Below, piece by piece: positions 45,364 to 54,900 of a stretch of 64,000 bases of DNA (positions are counted from its first letter, which is position 1; the number at the start of each line of letters is the position of its first letter). Below the pieces are notes generated by a model, which saw only the letters and a program-made list of their open reading frames with translations, ran no database searches and was not told the origin of the DNA. The stretch comes from Streptomyces sp. TLI_105 (GTDB taxonomy: Bacteria > Actinomycetota > Actinomycetes > Streptomycetales > Streptomycetaceae). The translations under genes and the position numbers were made by a program. The stretch lies in contig NZ_FNSM01000001.1 of the NCBI RefSeq assembly GCF_900105415.1, positions 1,054,001 through 1,118,000 of the forward strand, given 5' to 3'.

Positions 45364-45563
45364 CATCCGCCCCTGCCACCAGCGGCGTCTCGCCAGACCT
45401 GCCGGGCCGCACGCCGACTCCGGCTCCGTGACGTGAATCCGGCGAGGGTGGCCGTGAGGGGGCGAAGCCCATGGAGGCGAGGCCGCCGGCGAGGGTGAGG
45501 GCGCGGGGGCATGACGGTGCCCCGTTCCGGTCACGGCCCCCTCCAGACGGATGTCGAGGTCGG
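45364..45563. other. Short gene-free stretch between relic and flavoprotein gene
   Basis: No recognisable gene or clear hairpin was found here. Confidence 0.4.
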
Positions 45564-46937
45564 TCACGAGCCGCAGGACGGCGCCTGGTCGGCGGTGCCG
45601 AGCCGGATCAGCGCCGGGGCCGGGGCGCAGCAGCCGCCGCCCTCTGCCGACTGCTCCGTGTCCGGCTGGTCGAAAAGGCCCGCGCCGCCGCAGACCCCGG
45701 TCTCCGGGAGGACGAGCTCGACGCGTTCGGCGGCCTCGCGGTCGCCCGCGATGGCGGCGACGACGGAGCGGACCTGCTCGTAGCCGGTGAGGGCGAGGAA
45801 GGTGGGGGCGCGGCCGTAGGACTTCATGCCGACCAGGTAGACGCCCTGCTCCGGGTGGGACAACTCGTTGACGCCGTGCGGGTAGACGGTGCCGCAGGAG
45901 TGCTGGTTCGGGTCGATGAGCGGGGCGAGGGCGACGGGGGCCTGGAGGCGTTCGTCGAGGCCCAGGCGCAGTTCGTCGAGGAAGGAGAGGTCGGGGCGGA
46001 AGCCGGTGAGGACGATGACCTCGTCGACCGGGTCGAGGCGGCGGCCGTCTTCGCCGACGAGGACGAGCCGCTCGCCGTCGCGCTCGATCGCGTCCGTACG
46101 GAAGCCGGTGACGGCGTCGGCGTGACCCTCCTCGACGGCGGCCTTGGCGGCGAGGCCGAGGGCACCGCGGGCGGGGAGCTGGTCGGCGGTGCCGCCGCCG
46201 AAGGTGGAGCCGGAGATGCCGCGGCGCAGGATCCACACGGCCTTCGTCCCCTCGCCGTCCTCGGACTCGGCCAGGTCGGCGAGTGAGGCGAGCGCTGTGA
46301 ACGCGGAGGCGCCGGAGCCGATCACGGCGGTGCGCTTGCCCGCGTAACGGGCGCGGGCGGCCGGGCCCTTGAGGTCGGGGACGCGGTAGGCGAGGCGGTC
46401 GGCGGCGGCCTTCTCGCCGAGGGCCGGCAGGCCGGAGGCGCCGGCCGGGCTGGGGGTGGACCAGGTGCCGGAGGCGTCGATCACCGCGCGGACGAAGAGT
46501 CGTTCTTCGCGTCCGTCGGCGTGGGCGACGTGGACGACGAAGGGCTGGGCCTCGCGGTCCGCGTCGACGATCCGGTCGCGGCCGGCGCGGGAGACACCGG
46601 TGACCGTCGCACCGAAGTGGACCTTGTCGCCGAGGACGTCGGCCAGCGGCCGGAGGTACTTCTCCGCCCAGTCGCCGCCGGTCGGACACGTCTTCGCGTC
46701 GGGCCTCACCCAGCCGGTCGGGGCGAGGAGCTTCTCGGCGGCCGGGTCGGTGAGCTCGCCCCAGGTGGAGAACAGCCGGACGTGCGACCAGTCGCGCACC
46801 GCCGCACCCGCGGCCGGTCCGGCCTCCAGGACGAGCGGTTCGAGACCGCGCTCGACGAGGTGGGCGGCGGCGGCCAGGCCCGCGGGCCCGGCACCGATCA
46901 CGAGGACGGGCAGGTGGTCGGTGGCGATGGCGGTCAC
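45564..46937 (-). CDS. FAD/NAD(P)-dependent oxidoreductase of the arsenic island
   Basis: 457 residues from the GTG at 46937 (AAGGGG upstream). FAD-binding VLVIGAGPAGLAAAAHLVE at the N-terminus and a second dinucleotide motif AVIGSGASAFTALA near the middle place it among flavin-containing monooxygenase-like enzymes. A cysteine-rich C-terminus (TGVCGGAGLF and GGGCCAPAP) could bind arsenic or another soft metal. It is divergent from an arsR gene with operator-like repeats between them, so it is probably As-induced. The reaction is not known. Confidence 0.75.
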   Translation of the reverse strand: MTAIATDHLPVLVIGAGPAGLAAAAHLVERGLEPLVLEAGPAAGAAVRDWSHVRLFSTWGELTDPAAEKLLAPTGWVRPDAKTCPTGGDWAEKYLRPLADVLGDKVHFGATVTGVSRAGRDRIVDADREAQPFVVHVAHADGREERLFVRAVIDASGTWSTPSPAGASGLPALGEKAAADRLAYRVPDLKGPAARARYAGKRTAVIGSGASAFTALASLADLAESEDGEGTKAVWILRRGISGSTFGGGTADQLPARGALGLAAKAAVEEGHADAVTGFRTDAIERDGERLVLVGEDGRRLDPVDEVIVLTGFRPDLSFLDELRLGLDERLQAPVALAPLIDPNQHSCGTVYPHGVNELSHPEQGVYLVGMKSYGRAPTFLALTGYEQVRSVVAAIAGDREAAERVELVLPETGVCGGAGLFDQPDTEQSAEGGGCCAPAPALIRLGTADQAPSCGS

Positions 46938-46957
46938 GACGACCCCTTCTTTACTTC

Positions 46958-47145
46958 GACATTTCTCGATGTCTTGCACGGCCAGCATGGCACTCACATC
47001 GATACACGTCAATATAGGCAGACATCGATATTACGAGCTGGTAGGGACTCCGCCTTCCCCGAAGGCCTGCGAGGCGGTCCGCCCCGCCCACCCGGAATAC
47101 CCCCGGGAGCTGGTTCGACGTGTGTCAACATAGATGCATGTCGAA
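46958..47145. promoter_or_regulatory. ArsR operator region between flavoprotein and arsR
   Basis: An AT-rich 200-bp region with several dyads: CGACAT...ATGTC at about 46958-46974, repeated ACATCGAT near 46998 and 47025, and TTCGAC (47114-47119) with GTCGAA (47140-47145), the last overlapping the arsR start codon. Such TCGA-type imperfect palindromes suit ArsR binding and autoregulation. Confidence 0.5.
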
Positions 47146-47500
47146 TGCCGTCGCGTTGCCGCTGCTCCAGTCGGACGTCGCTCCCTGCTGCCCACCGTTG
47201 GCCGAGCGCCCGTTGACCGCCGAGGAAGCCGAGCGGACGGCGAAGATGTTCAAGGCGCTCGGCGACCCCGTCCGCCTGCGGCTGTTCTCCGCCGTCGCCT
47301 CGCACGAGGGCGGCGAGGCGTGCGTGTGCGACATCTCCGACGTCGGCGTCTCCCAGCCCACGGTGTCCCACCACCTGAAGAAGCTGAAGGAGGCCGGGCT
47401 GCTGTCCTCCGAGCGGCGCGGCACCTGGGTGTACTACCGGGTCGAGCCCGCCGTCCTTGCCGCCATGGGGCAGCTGCTGACCAAGGCGGCCGCCGCGTGA
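47138..47500 (+). CDS. arsR: ArsR-family arsenite-responsive repressor
   Basis: 120 residues from ATG 47138. A winged helix (SQPTVSHHLKKLKEAGLL) is preceded by Cys17-Cys18 at the N-terminus and Cys62/Cys64 in ACVCD. N-terminal CC plus a cysteine near the dimer helix is the As(III)-binding layout known from Corynebacterium ArsR (Cys15, Cys16, Cys55). It should leave its operator on binding arsenite. It overlaps the next gene by 4 nt. Confidence 0.88.
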   Translation: MSNAVALPLLQSDVAPCCPPLAERPLTAEEAERTAKMFKALGDPVRLRLFSAVASHEGGEACVCDISDVGVSQPTVSHHLKKLKEAGLLSSERRGTWVYYRVEPAVLAAMGQLLTKAAAA

Positions 47501-47997
47501 CCACCTCCGCCCTGGTGGTGCCCCTCACGGCGGCTCATGCCGACGAGGTGATCGCGATCTACCAGGCCGGCATCGACGAGGGCGACGCCACCTTCGAGAC
47601 CACCGCCCCCACGTGGGCGGAGTTCGACGCGGCCAAGCTGCCCGAGCACCGTTTCGCCGCCGTGGACGAGGCCGGTCGCGTCCTCGGCTGGGTCGCCGCC
47701 ACCAAGGTCTCCGACCGGTGCGCGTATGCCGGCGTCGTCGAGCACTCCGTCTACGTCCACCCCGACGCCCGAGGCCGGGGTGTCGCCTCCGTGCTGCTGA
47801 AGGCGCTCATCGACTCCACCGAGGCGGCCGGGATCTGGACCATCCAGTCCGGCATCTTCCCCGAGAACGCCGCCAGCCTCGCCGTTCACGAGCGCGCCGG
47901 ATTCCGGGTGATCGGCACCCGCGAGCGCATCGGACGGCATCACGGGGTCTGGCGCGACACCGTCCTCGTCGAGCGCCGCAGCAGCAGCGTGACATAA
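47497..47997 (+). CDS. arsN: GNAT acetyltransferase, ArsN/phosphinothricin-acetyltransferase type
   Basis: 166 residues, GTG start overlapping arsR by 4 nt. The PAT-like opening GIDEGDATFETTAPTW and the acetyl-CoA motif HPDARGRGVASVLL are clear, with NAASLAVHERAGF at the end. In ars operons, ArsN1-type enzymes N-acetylate arsinothricin and relatives such as phosphinothricin. The coupling to arsR supports an organoarsenical substrate; the gene symbol is by context. Confidence 0.8.
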   Translation: MTTSALVVPLTAAHADEVIAIYQAGIDEGDATFETTAPTWAEFDAAKLPEHRFAAVDEAGRVLGWVAATKVSDRCAYAGVVEHSVYVHPDARGRGVASVLLKALIDSTEAAGIWTIQSGIFPENAASLAVHERAGFRVIGTRERIGRHHGVWRDTVLVERRSSSVT

Positions 47998-48059
47998 GCC
48001 TCGCGGGGGTTCGGAGCTCCCCACCCACTGTGCACGGGGCCCGTGCCTTTCCCCGAAGG

Positions 48060-48715
48060 ATGAGCCTGGTCGTGGTCCTCGTGGCGTTGCCCGCCCGTTT
48101 CGCGGCGGTGCCGCCGTCCGAGGTCTTCGGGCACCGGCCCGTCGCCCTCAACCTGTTGGCGGGGAGCCTGCTGGGGGCGTGGGTCGGCGCGTCGTGGGCG
48201 GTGCGGATGCGGAGCACCACCCTGTACAAGGTGCCGGCCGCGCTGATGGTGCTCATGGCCGTGGCCTTGGTGACGACCCACGCCACCACCCTGGGGTCGC
48301 TCGCGCTGCCCCCGTGGGCTCAGGTGGTCTGCGGCGTCCTGGCCGGCTTCGGCATCGGTGTGGTTGCGGCGTCATGGGCGTGGCCGGCGGCGAGCTGCTG
48401 ATCCCCACGATCGTGCTGCTGTTCGCCCTCGACATCAAAGCGGCGGGCAGCCTGTCGCTGCTGGTGTCCCTACCGACCATGCTGGTGGCCTTCGCCCGCT
48501 ACAGCCGGGACGGCAGCTTCGCGGTACTCGGTGCCGACGGCAGCTTCGCGGTACTCGGTGCCGACGGCAGCTTCGCGGTGACCATGATCGGCGGTTCCGT
48601 CGCCGGTGCACTGGTGGGTGGACTGCTGCTCGGGGTCGTCCCGGATCTTCTGCTGGTTCCTGCCCTGGCCGTTGTTCTGCTGGTCTCCGCCGTCAAGGTC
48701 GCCCGGCACGACTGA
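48060..48715 (+). pseudogene. TauE/SafE-family permease, frameshifted and N-terminally truncated
   Basis: The first frame (ATG 48060) gives membrane helices with NLLAGSLLGAWVGASWAVRM and LYKVPAALMVLMAVAL, then runs into a stop near 48400. The second frame continues from GVAGGELLIPTIVLLFALDI to SAVKVARHD-stop (48715). A single-base shift near 48365, at the conserved GIGVVAALxGVAGGE motif, breaks the gene. Full TauE/SafE proteins have more N-terminal helices. A 27-bp repeat expansion is also present. Confidence 0.75.
48509..48579. repeat. 27-bp tandem repeat in the permease pseudogene
   Basis: Two full 27-bp units (48509-48535, 48536-48562) and a 17-bp partial third (48563-48579) encode DGSFAVLGA twice plus DGSFAV. 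The units are identical; being a multiple of three, the expansion itself does not shift the frame. Confidence 0.85.
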
Positions 48716-48737
48716 CCGCCGCGAGGCCGTTCCGCTG

Positions 48738-49793
48738 TCAGTGCAGCAGATCCGCGATCCGCCGGGCGGCTTCGCGGGCAGGGCGGCCGACGCCGATGAG
48801 GGTGGCGGAGGCGGGGCCGGTCCAGTCGCCATACCCGAGAAGGTGGAGTCGGGGTTCGCCGGTCGCCTGGGTGCCGGCCGTGGGGATGTGGCCCCGGAGG
48901 CCGCGCAGGCCGAGTGGCGCGAGGTGGGAGAGAGCGGGGCGGAAGCCGGTGCACCAGATGATCGCGTCCGCCTCCGCCCTCATGCCGTCGGCCCAGGCGA
49001 CCCCGGTCGCGGTGAGGCGGGTGAACATCGGCTGGGCCTTGAGCAGGCCCGCGTCGCGGGCGGCACGGACGGGCGGGACGGCGACGATGTCACCGAGGGA
49101 GGCCACTCCGCCGGTGTCGGTGCGGCCTTCGTCGAGGGCGCGGCGGCGGGCCGTGGCCACGTCGAAGAGGGCACGGCCGTCGATGTCGTCGGCGAGATAG
49201 CGGGGCTCGCGCAGGGTGACCCAGGTCAGGTGCGTGTCGTACGCGAGGTCGGCGGCGATCTGCGCGCCGGAGTTGCCGACCCCGACCACGATCACCCTCC
49301 GCCCGGCGAAGTCACGCGGGCTGCGGTACTCCACCGTGTGGAGCTGGGCGCCCTGGAACTCCGTACGCCCGGGCACGTCGGGCACGAAGGGGCGGGACCA
49401 GCTGCCGGTGGCGCTGATGACCGCCCCGGCCCGCCACGTACCGGAGTCGGTCTCGACGCGCAGGAGTTCGCCGTCACGGTGGACACCGGCCACGCGTACG
49501 GGCCGGTGGAGGGGGAGGTCGTACCGCTGCTCGTAGTCGGTGAGGTACGAGACGACGTGGGCGGCGTCCGGGTACGTCTCGCCTGACTGCGGGGGCATGA
49601 GGCGGCCGGGCAGGGAGGAGTACGCGGCCGGGGAGAAGAGGTGGAGGGAGTCCCAGGTGTGCTGCCAGGCGCCGCCCGGCGTCGGCTGGGCGTCGAGGAC
49701 GGCGAAGTCCAGGCCCAGGCGGCGCAGGCGGTAACCGGCGGCGAGCCCGGACTGGCCACCGCCGATCACCACCACGTCCACGACCTGGGTCAC
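48738..49793 (-). CDS. arsO: ArsO-type flavin-containing monooxygenase
   Basis: 351 residues, with FAD motif VVVIGGGQSGLAAGYRL, second nucleotide motif VIVVGVGNSGAQIA and the TGFRP loop (IIWCTGFRPA), as in flavin monooxygenases encoded in ars operons. The start overlaps the aquaporin stop by 4 nt. It is third in the operon arsR-aquaporin-arsO. Enzyme chemistry of ArsO is not firmly established. Confidence 0.82.
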   Translation of the reverse strand: MTQVVDVVVIGGGQSGLAAGYRLRRLGLDFAVLDAQPTPGGAWQHTWDSLHLFSPAAYSSLPGRLMPPQSGETYPDAAHVVSYLTDYEQRYDLPLHRPVRVAGVHRDGELLRVETDSGTWRAGAVISATGSWSRPFVPDVPGRTEFQGAQLHTVEYRSPRDFAGRRVIVVGVGNSGAQIAADLAYDTHLTWVTLREPRYLADDIDGRALFDVATARRRALDEGRTDTGGVASLGDIVAVPPVRAARDAGLLKAQPMFTRLTATGVAWADGMRAEADAIIWCTGFRPALSHLAPLGLRGLRGHIPTAGTQATGEPRLHLLGYGDWTGPASATLIGVGRPAREAARRIADLLH

Positions 49794-50560
49794 TCCGCGT
49801 CCGTCCTACCGCGCACGAAGATGACCGCGACCAGCGCCAGGCCCACGGCCGCGCCGATCAGCTGCATCCCGATGAACGCGGGCACCGAGCCGGGCGCGAT
49901 GCCGGCGAAGGTGTCGGTGAACGCCCGTCCGATCGTCACCGCCGGGTTGGCGAACGACGTGGACGAGGTGAACCAGTAGGCGGCGCCGATGTACGAGGCG
50001 ACCGCGACCGGCGCGAAGCGGAGCCGGTCCGTACGAGCCAGGCCGAAGATCAGCAGGATCAGACCGGCCGTCGCCACCACCTCGCCGAGGAGCAGATGCC
50101 CGGCGGAGCGGTCGTGCGTGGACCACTTCACCAGCGGCTCGCCGAACATCGCGTCGGCCAGGACCGCCCCGAGAATCGCGCCGACGATCTGGGCGGGGAC
50201 GTACACGGCGAGCTCACGGGCGTTCACACCGGCACCGCCCCGGTGGGCGGTCCACCACTCGGCCAGGGTGACGGCCGGGTTGAAGTGCGCACCGGAGACC
50301 GGGCCGAGCAGAGCGATCAGCACGCCGAGGCCGAAGACGGTGGCGGTGGAGTTCGCGAGCAGTTGCAGCGCCACGTCGTCGGTGAGGTCGGTGGCCTGGA
50401 TGCCGGAGCCGACGACGATCGCGACCAGGGCGGCGGTGCCGACGAGCTCGGCGGCGGCCCGGGCGACGAGCGGGGTACGGGGCGGGGTGGCGCCGGGTAC
50501 GGGCTGCGGCGACGTGTCGGCGGCTATGGCGTCACTCGCGACGGGCTCGGTGGCGGTCAC
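49790..50560 (-). CDS. aqpS: Aquaporin/glycerol facilitator family channel (AqpS-like)
   Basis: 256 residues with six predicted helices and both NPA boxes, HFNPAVT and FANPAVT. After a 30-residue Pro/Thr-rich N-terminus the channel begins at AAAELVGTAALVAIVV. In Sinorhizobium meliloti an aquaglyceroporin replaces ArsB and lets As(III) made by ArsC flow out. Here the gene sits between arsR and arsO with an arsC divergent, so the same role is likely. Gene symbol by context. Confidence 0.85.
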   Translation of the reverse strand: MTATEPVASDAIAADTSPQPVPGATPPRTPLVARAAAELVGTAALVAIVVGSGIQATDLTDDVALQLLANSTATVFGLGVLIALLGPVSGAHFNPAVTLAEWWTAHRGGAGVNARELAVYVPAQIVGAILGAVLADAMFGEPLVKWSTHDRSAGHLLLGEVVATAGLILLIFGLARTDRLRFAPVAVASYIGAAYWFTSSTSFANPAVTIGRAFTDTFAGIAPGSVPAFIGMQLIGAAVGLALVAVIFVRGRTDAE

Positions 50561-50602
50561 GGGCTGGTTCTCCTCGGCAGGTGAGGCAGGGGACGGAAAG
50601 GC

Positions 50603-50917
50603 TCAGGGGCAGGAACGCTTGAAGTTCGCCTCGGCGGTCAGGCGCGCGGTCTGCGCGAGTGCGGCGAACTGGCCGGCGATCTGCTCGATGACGTCCGGCT
50701 TGAGCCGGTAGTAGGTGAACCGGCCGCAGGGCTCCGTCTCCACTACCCCGGCCTCGCGCAGGACCCTCAGGTGGTTGGAGAGGTTGGTCTGCTTGGCGCC
50801 GGTCTCCTCCACCAGGTGAGTGGTGCACAGCGTCTCGCGGGCGAGCAGGGTCACGATCTGAAGGCGCAGGGGGTCACCCAGCACCCGGATCAGATCAGTG
50901 TCGACTGACGTCATCAT
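50603..50917 (-). CDS. arsR: ArsR-family metalloregulator (second)
   Basis: 104 residues. A winged helix with GAKQTNLSNHLRVLREAGVV and cysteines at ETLCTTHL (31), TEPCGR (64) and the C-terminal KRSCP (103). These differ from the first ArsR, so it probably has another binding site. It precedes the aquaporin and arsO genes and is divergent from arsC; the operator-like dyad at 50939-50960 lies between them. Confidence 0.88.
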   Translation of the reverse strand: MMTSVDTDLIRVLGDPLRLQIVTLLARETLCTTHLVEETGAKQTNLSNHLRVLREAGVVETEPCGRFTYYRLKPDVIEQIAGQFAALAQTARLTAEANFKRSCP

Positions 50918-50938
50918 GGACTGATAATCTCACATCAT

Positions 50939-50960
50939 TCTTGGCTGATATCAACCAAGA
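50939..50960. promoter_or_regulatory. Operator-like dyad between arsR and arsC
   Basis: TCTTGG-CTGATATCAA-CCAAGA, 6-bp arms around the palindromic core TGATATCA, in an AT-rich patch 22 bp upstream of arsR and about 110 bp before arsC. A fitting site for ArsR control of both directions. Confidence 0.65.
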
Positions 50961-51067
50961 CTGATTCATTCCGAAGGCTGCCAAGACCTGGCCAACGGTT
51001 CCGCGGACACCCGGCTCCGCACCTGCAGCTTCCCCCGCCACACCGCTCCCCCTTCGAGGAAGAACCC

Positions 51068-51484
51068 ATGCCCGAGACCCCGCCCGCCTCCGTGCTCTTC
51101 GTCTGCGTGCACAACGCCGGCCGCTCCCAGATGGCCGCCGGCTTCCTGCGCCACCTCGCCGGAGACCGCGTCGAGGTCCGCTCCGCGGGCTCCCTCCCGG
51201 GCGACCGGGTCAACCCCGCCGCCGTGGCCGCCATGGCCGAGGTCGGCATCGACATCTCCGGCCAGAAGCCCAAGGTCCTCACCTCCGAGGCAGCCCAGGC
51301 CTCCGACTACGTCATCACCATGGGCTGCGGCGACGCCTGCCCGTACTTCCCCGGCAAGACCTACCTCGACTGGCAGCTGGACGACCCCGCCGGCCAGGGG
51401 GTCGAGGCCGTCCGCCCCATCCGTGACGAGATCAAGACCCTCGTCGAGGGCCTGATCGCCGACATCGACGCCAGGAAGGCATGA
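51068..51484 (+). CDS. arsC: Arsenate reductase, low-molecular-weight phosphatase type
   Basis: 138 residues. The P-loop CVHNAGRS (Cys13, Arg19; C-x5-R) and the downstream MGCGDACP and DWQLDDPAGQ segments match thioredoxin- or mycothiol-coupled arsenate reductases. It reduces arsenate to arsenite, which the aquaporin can release. It overlaps the following truncated reductase gene by 4 nt, which shows the original operon order arsC-trxB/arsT. Confidence 0.92.
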   Translation: MPETPPASVLFVCVHNAGRSQMAAGFLRHLAGDRVEVRSAGSLPGDRVNPAAVAAMAEVGIDISGQKPKVLTSEAAQASDYVITMGCGDACPYFPGKTYLDWQLDDPAGQGVEAVRPIRDEIKTLVEGLIADIDARKA

Positions 51485-51779
51485 CCGACGAGGCCGGCGT
51501 CGACGGCCCCGAGTCGTGGGCGACATGCGGGCCCAGGCAGGGCGCTTCGGCGCCGAGATGATCGACGACGGCATCGCTCCTGTCGGCCTCACCGGCGACA
51601 TCAAGGAGCGCGGCGGGATGCTGTCCGCCGTCGTCCTGAGCGTCGCCTCCACCGGCGAGACCCGCGACCTCGACGCCACCGGCCCGTTCATCGCCATCGG
51701 CCACGCCCCGCGCACCGAACTCTCCACCGGCCGGCTCGACCTCGACACCTTCAAGGGGCGCGTCGAACAGTCCGGGTGA
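51481..51779 (+). pseudogene. Thioredoxin reductase (ArsT-like) heavily deleted remnant
   Basis: It starts at an ATG overlapping arsC (MTDEAGVDGPE), shifts frame at a missing base near 51512, and continues as GDMRAQAGRFGAEMIDDGIA ... LTGDIK. Then the whole central NADPH/disulfide part is missing and the frame resumes with TGETRDLDATGPFIAIGHAPRTEL before stopping. Complete thioredoxin reductases are about 960 bp; here only 300 bp remain, lacking the CxxC. It once supplied reducing power to ArsC. Confidence 0.75.
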
Positions 51780-51880
51780 CGATCGGGGACGGCGAGGACG
51801 CCGACGCGGTCGACAGCGTCCTCGCCGCGCTCGCCGAACCCGCTCGGCGTCAACTGCTCGACATCCTCGCCGGTCGACCT
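51776..51880 (+). pseudogene. ArsR-family regulator N-terminal remnant
   Basis: A GTG at 51776 overlapping the previous stop opens DAVDSVLAALAEPARRQLLD and ILAGR, the first helices of an ArsR-type regulator; similarity ends before the recognition helix. A truncated gene at the edge of the arsenic island. Confidence 0.5.
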
Positions 51881-51942
51881 CCATGGAGCGCAGGCCACTT
51901 CGGGGAGCCAGAGGTTCCCCGTTCCGGCATGTCGTGGGCACG

Positions 51943-51957
51943 TAGGGTGAGGGGGTG
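51943..51957 (+). promoter_or_regulatory. Possible leaderless promoter of the STAND gene
   Basis: TAGGGT (51943-51948) fits an actinobacterial -10 hexamer and ends only 6 bp before the GTG at 51955. No ribosome-binding site precedes the GTG other than a purine run, so the transcript may be leaderless. Confidence 0.4.
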
Positions 51958-54900
51958 CCTGATCAATCCCGTGTCCAGAACGACGAGAGGCGTGCGAGCC
52001 CGTATGCGACGGGCGGCGGCGGAACCGTCCTCGAACACCGCTACGGCGCGCTGCTGCTGAGCCATCTGCTCACGGCCGATCCCCTGGCCGAGCTCGGGGA
52101 CGACGTCACCCCGGACGAGCTCGTCTTCCAGGCGAGTGCCTTCAGCGCGGTGGACGACCTGCTGCTGAGCGGGCGTTCGGCCGACGGTGCTCGGCGGCGG
52201 GTCTCGATCGGTGTCCGGAGGGACCCGTCGTTCGTGCCCAGCGACCGGGCGACGGTCGAACTGATGGGCTCCTACCTCCGGGTGGTGCGGGAGCGCGGAC
52301 GGGAGGTCGCCGAGGGCAGCTGGCGGCTCGCCCTGGTCGTGGCCAGTCCCCACCCGCACGTACGACAGCTCCGGGAACTGGCCGGGATCGCCCGGGACAC
52401 CGAGAGCGCGCACCAGTTCCGTTCGGAGGTCTCCCGCGCCGGGCGGACGCATCGAGAGGTACGGGAGCGGCTGCGGCACCTCGACGCCGTCGTCGCCTCG
52501 GCCGCGGCGGGCGCGGGGATCGACACGACCGACGTGTCCGCGGCCGAGCTGACCTGGCGTGTGCTCGGGGCATTGCGGCTTCGAGAAGTGCGGTTCGAAG
52601 GCGTCGAGGAGACGGACCGGGCGCTGGCGGTGGGACGGCTCCGGAGCGTCGTCGAGGCGGGCACCGCGGACGCCGCGGACCGGTTGTTCAGCCGGCTCTG
52701 CGAACTCGTCGGCCGCTACGCACCGGCGGCCGCGACGAAGTCGGTCGACTCCCTGCGACGCGACCTGATCGGCTTTCCCCTCACCACGAGCCCGTCGAAG
52801 GACGAGGGATTCGACGACGCGGACGATCCGGCGCCGCACATCCCCGTGGTGCGTTCCGCCTACTTGTCCCAGGTGCGGCGGATCGCGCCGGAGCGACTGC
52901 GGTCGCGGGAGAGCGAACTGGACGAGCTGGCGCGCTTCTGCACCGATCCCGAACCAGGACCGGCGTACATGTGGTGGCGAGCCGAGGCATGGGCCGGCAA
53001 GTCGGCGCTGCTGTCGACCTTCGTGCTGGATCCGCCTCCCGGAGTGCGGGTGTTGTCCTTCTTCGTCACCGCCCGCTGGGCGGGGCAGGCCGACAGCAAG
53101 GCGTTCACCGAGGTGGTTCTCGAGCAGGCGCTGGAACTCATGGGCGAGCCCATGCCGATGCTGCTCACCGACGCCACCCGCGAGGCGCATCTGCTGGGCG
53201 CGTTCGAGCGTGCGGCAGACCTGTGCCGGCGGAGGGGCGAGCGCTTGGTCCTCGTCGTGGACGGGCTGGACGAGGACCGCGGGGTGACCACCGGTCCGGA
53301 CGCGCACAGCATCGCGGCGATCCTGCCGGCCGACCCTCCGTCAGGCCTGCGCGTGATCGTCGCCGGGCGGCCTCATCCGCCGATCCCCGTCGACGTCCCC
53401 GACGACCACCCGCTGCGCCGGCCGGAGATCGTGCGGACGCTGACCGCCTCCCCGCACGCGGAGGTGGTCCGCCAGGACGCGGAGCGCGAGCTCAAGAGGC
53501 TCCTGCACGGAAGCACGATCGAGAAGGATCTGCTCGGCCTGCTGGCGGCAGCCGGAGGAGGGCTTTCCGAAGCGGACCTGGCACAGCTCACCGGGGTTTC
53601 GGAAGGAGAGATCGAGAGCCAGCTCGGGGCCGTCTCCGGCCGTACGTTCGCTTCCCGGGCCGGACGCTGGCGGTCGCAGGTGGCGATCTACGTCCTCGGC
53701 CACGAGGAGATCCAGCGACAGGCGTTGCGCTTCCTCGGGGAGACCCGCCTGGCCGGGTACCGGGAACGGATCCACGCGTGGGCCGAGGGGTTTCGCGCGG
53801 CGAAGTGGCCGATCGGCTCGCCCGAGTACCTCCTTCACGGCTACTTCAAGCTGCTCCACAGCACGGGTGACCTCCCCCGCATGGTGGCGTGCGCGACGGA
53901 TCCCTACCGGCACCACCGCATGCTGGACACCATCGGCGGCGACAGCGTCGCCCTCGCGGAGATCGCGACCGCGCAGGAAGCCCTGGTCCGTTCGCCCGCG
54001 CCGGACCTCGTCGCGTTGAGCCGGCTGGCCGTCCACCGGGCCAAGCTCACCCGGCGAAACGATCACATCCCCACGTACCTGCCCGTGGTCTGGGCACAAC
54101 TGGGCAGGCACAGCCGTGCCGAGGCCCTGGCCCGTTCGATCACCACGCCGGCACGGCAGGTCCGAGCGCTCGCTTCGGTTTCACGCCACATAGCGGCCGC
54201 CGGGGACGTCCGGCGCGCGCGGAAGGTGGCTGAGGAGGCCGAGCGGTGCGTCCTCGCCGTGACGGAGCCCGGCGAGCAGGCTCGCGCGTACGCGGTGATC
54301 GCCCGGGCCCTCGCCCGTGCCGGGAACCCGGATCGTGCGCGGCTTCTGGCCACACGCGCGGAAGAACTGACCGGCTCGATGACGAACGGAGCACAGCGGT
54401 CGGACGTCCTCGGCGCCGTCGCACGTGCTGCCGCGAACAGCGGGGACGTGGAGCGTGGCCTTGCGCTCGCGAAGTCCGTGCCGCACGCGTCCGAGCGTGC
54501 CCGCGCTCTCTGTGTCGTGGCGATGGAGGTGGCCGACGCCGGCGACTGGCGCCGAGCCCAGGACATCGCCCGCTCGGTGGGCCCCCGGTCGGATCGGGCG
54601 CAGGCGCTCGCCGTCGTCGCGCGGGCGGCGAGTGCGGCCGGTGCCGAACGGGCTGCCGCGGACATCGCGGGTCGAGCCGTGTCTCTCGCGATGTCCCTTC
54701 GGAATCCGGGCCGCCGGGCCTGGATCCTCGCCGGAGTCGCACACGAGATGGCGGAAGCCGGAATGGGGAGAAGAGCGAGGAAGCTCCTTCGCCGGGCCGA
54801 GAAGGCGGCTCATGAGGTGACCCGGACGTCCGAGAGGTGCGACTGCCTCATCACCATCGCCCGGGTCATGGCGTTCTCTGGTGCCTCGGATCGCGCCGTG

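Noticed and set aside
52272..54742. Several 130-200 codon antisense frames under the STAND gene
   Set aside because: Ser/Arg/Pro-rich translations typical of antisense frames in high-GC genes.
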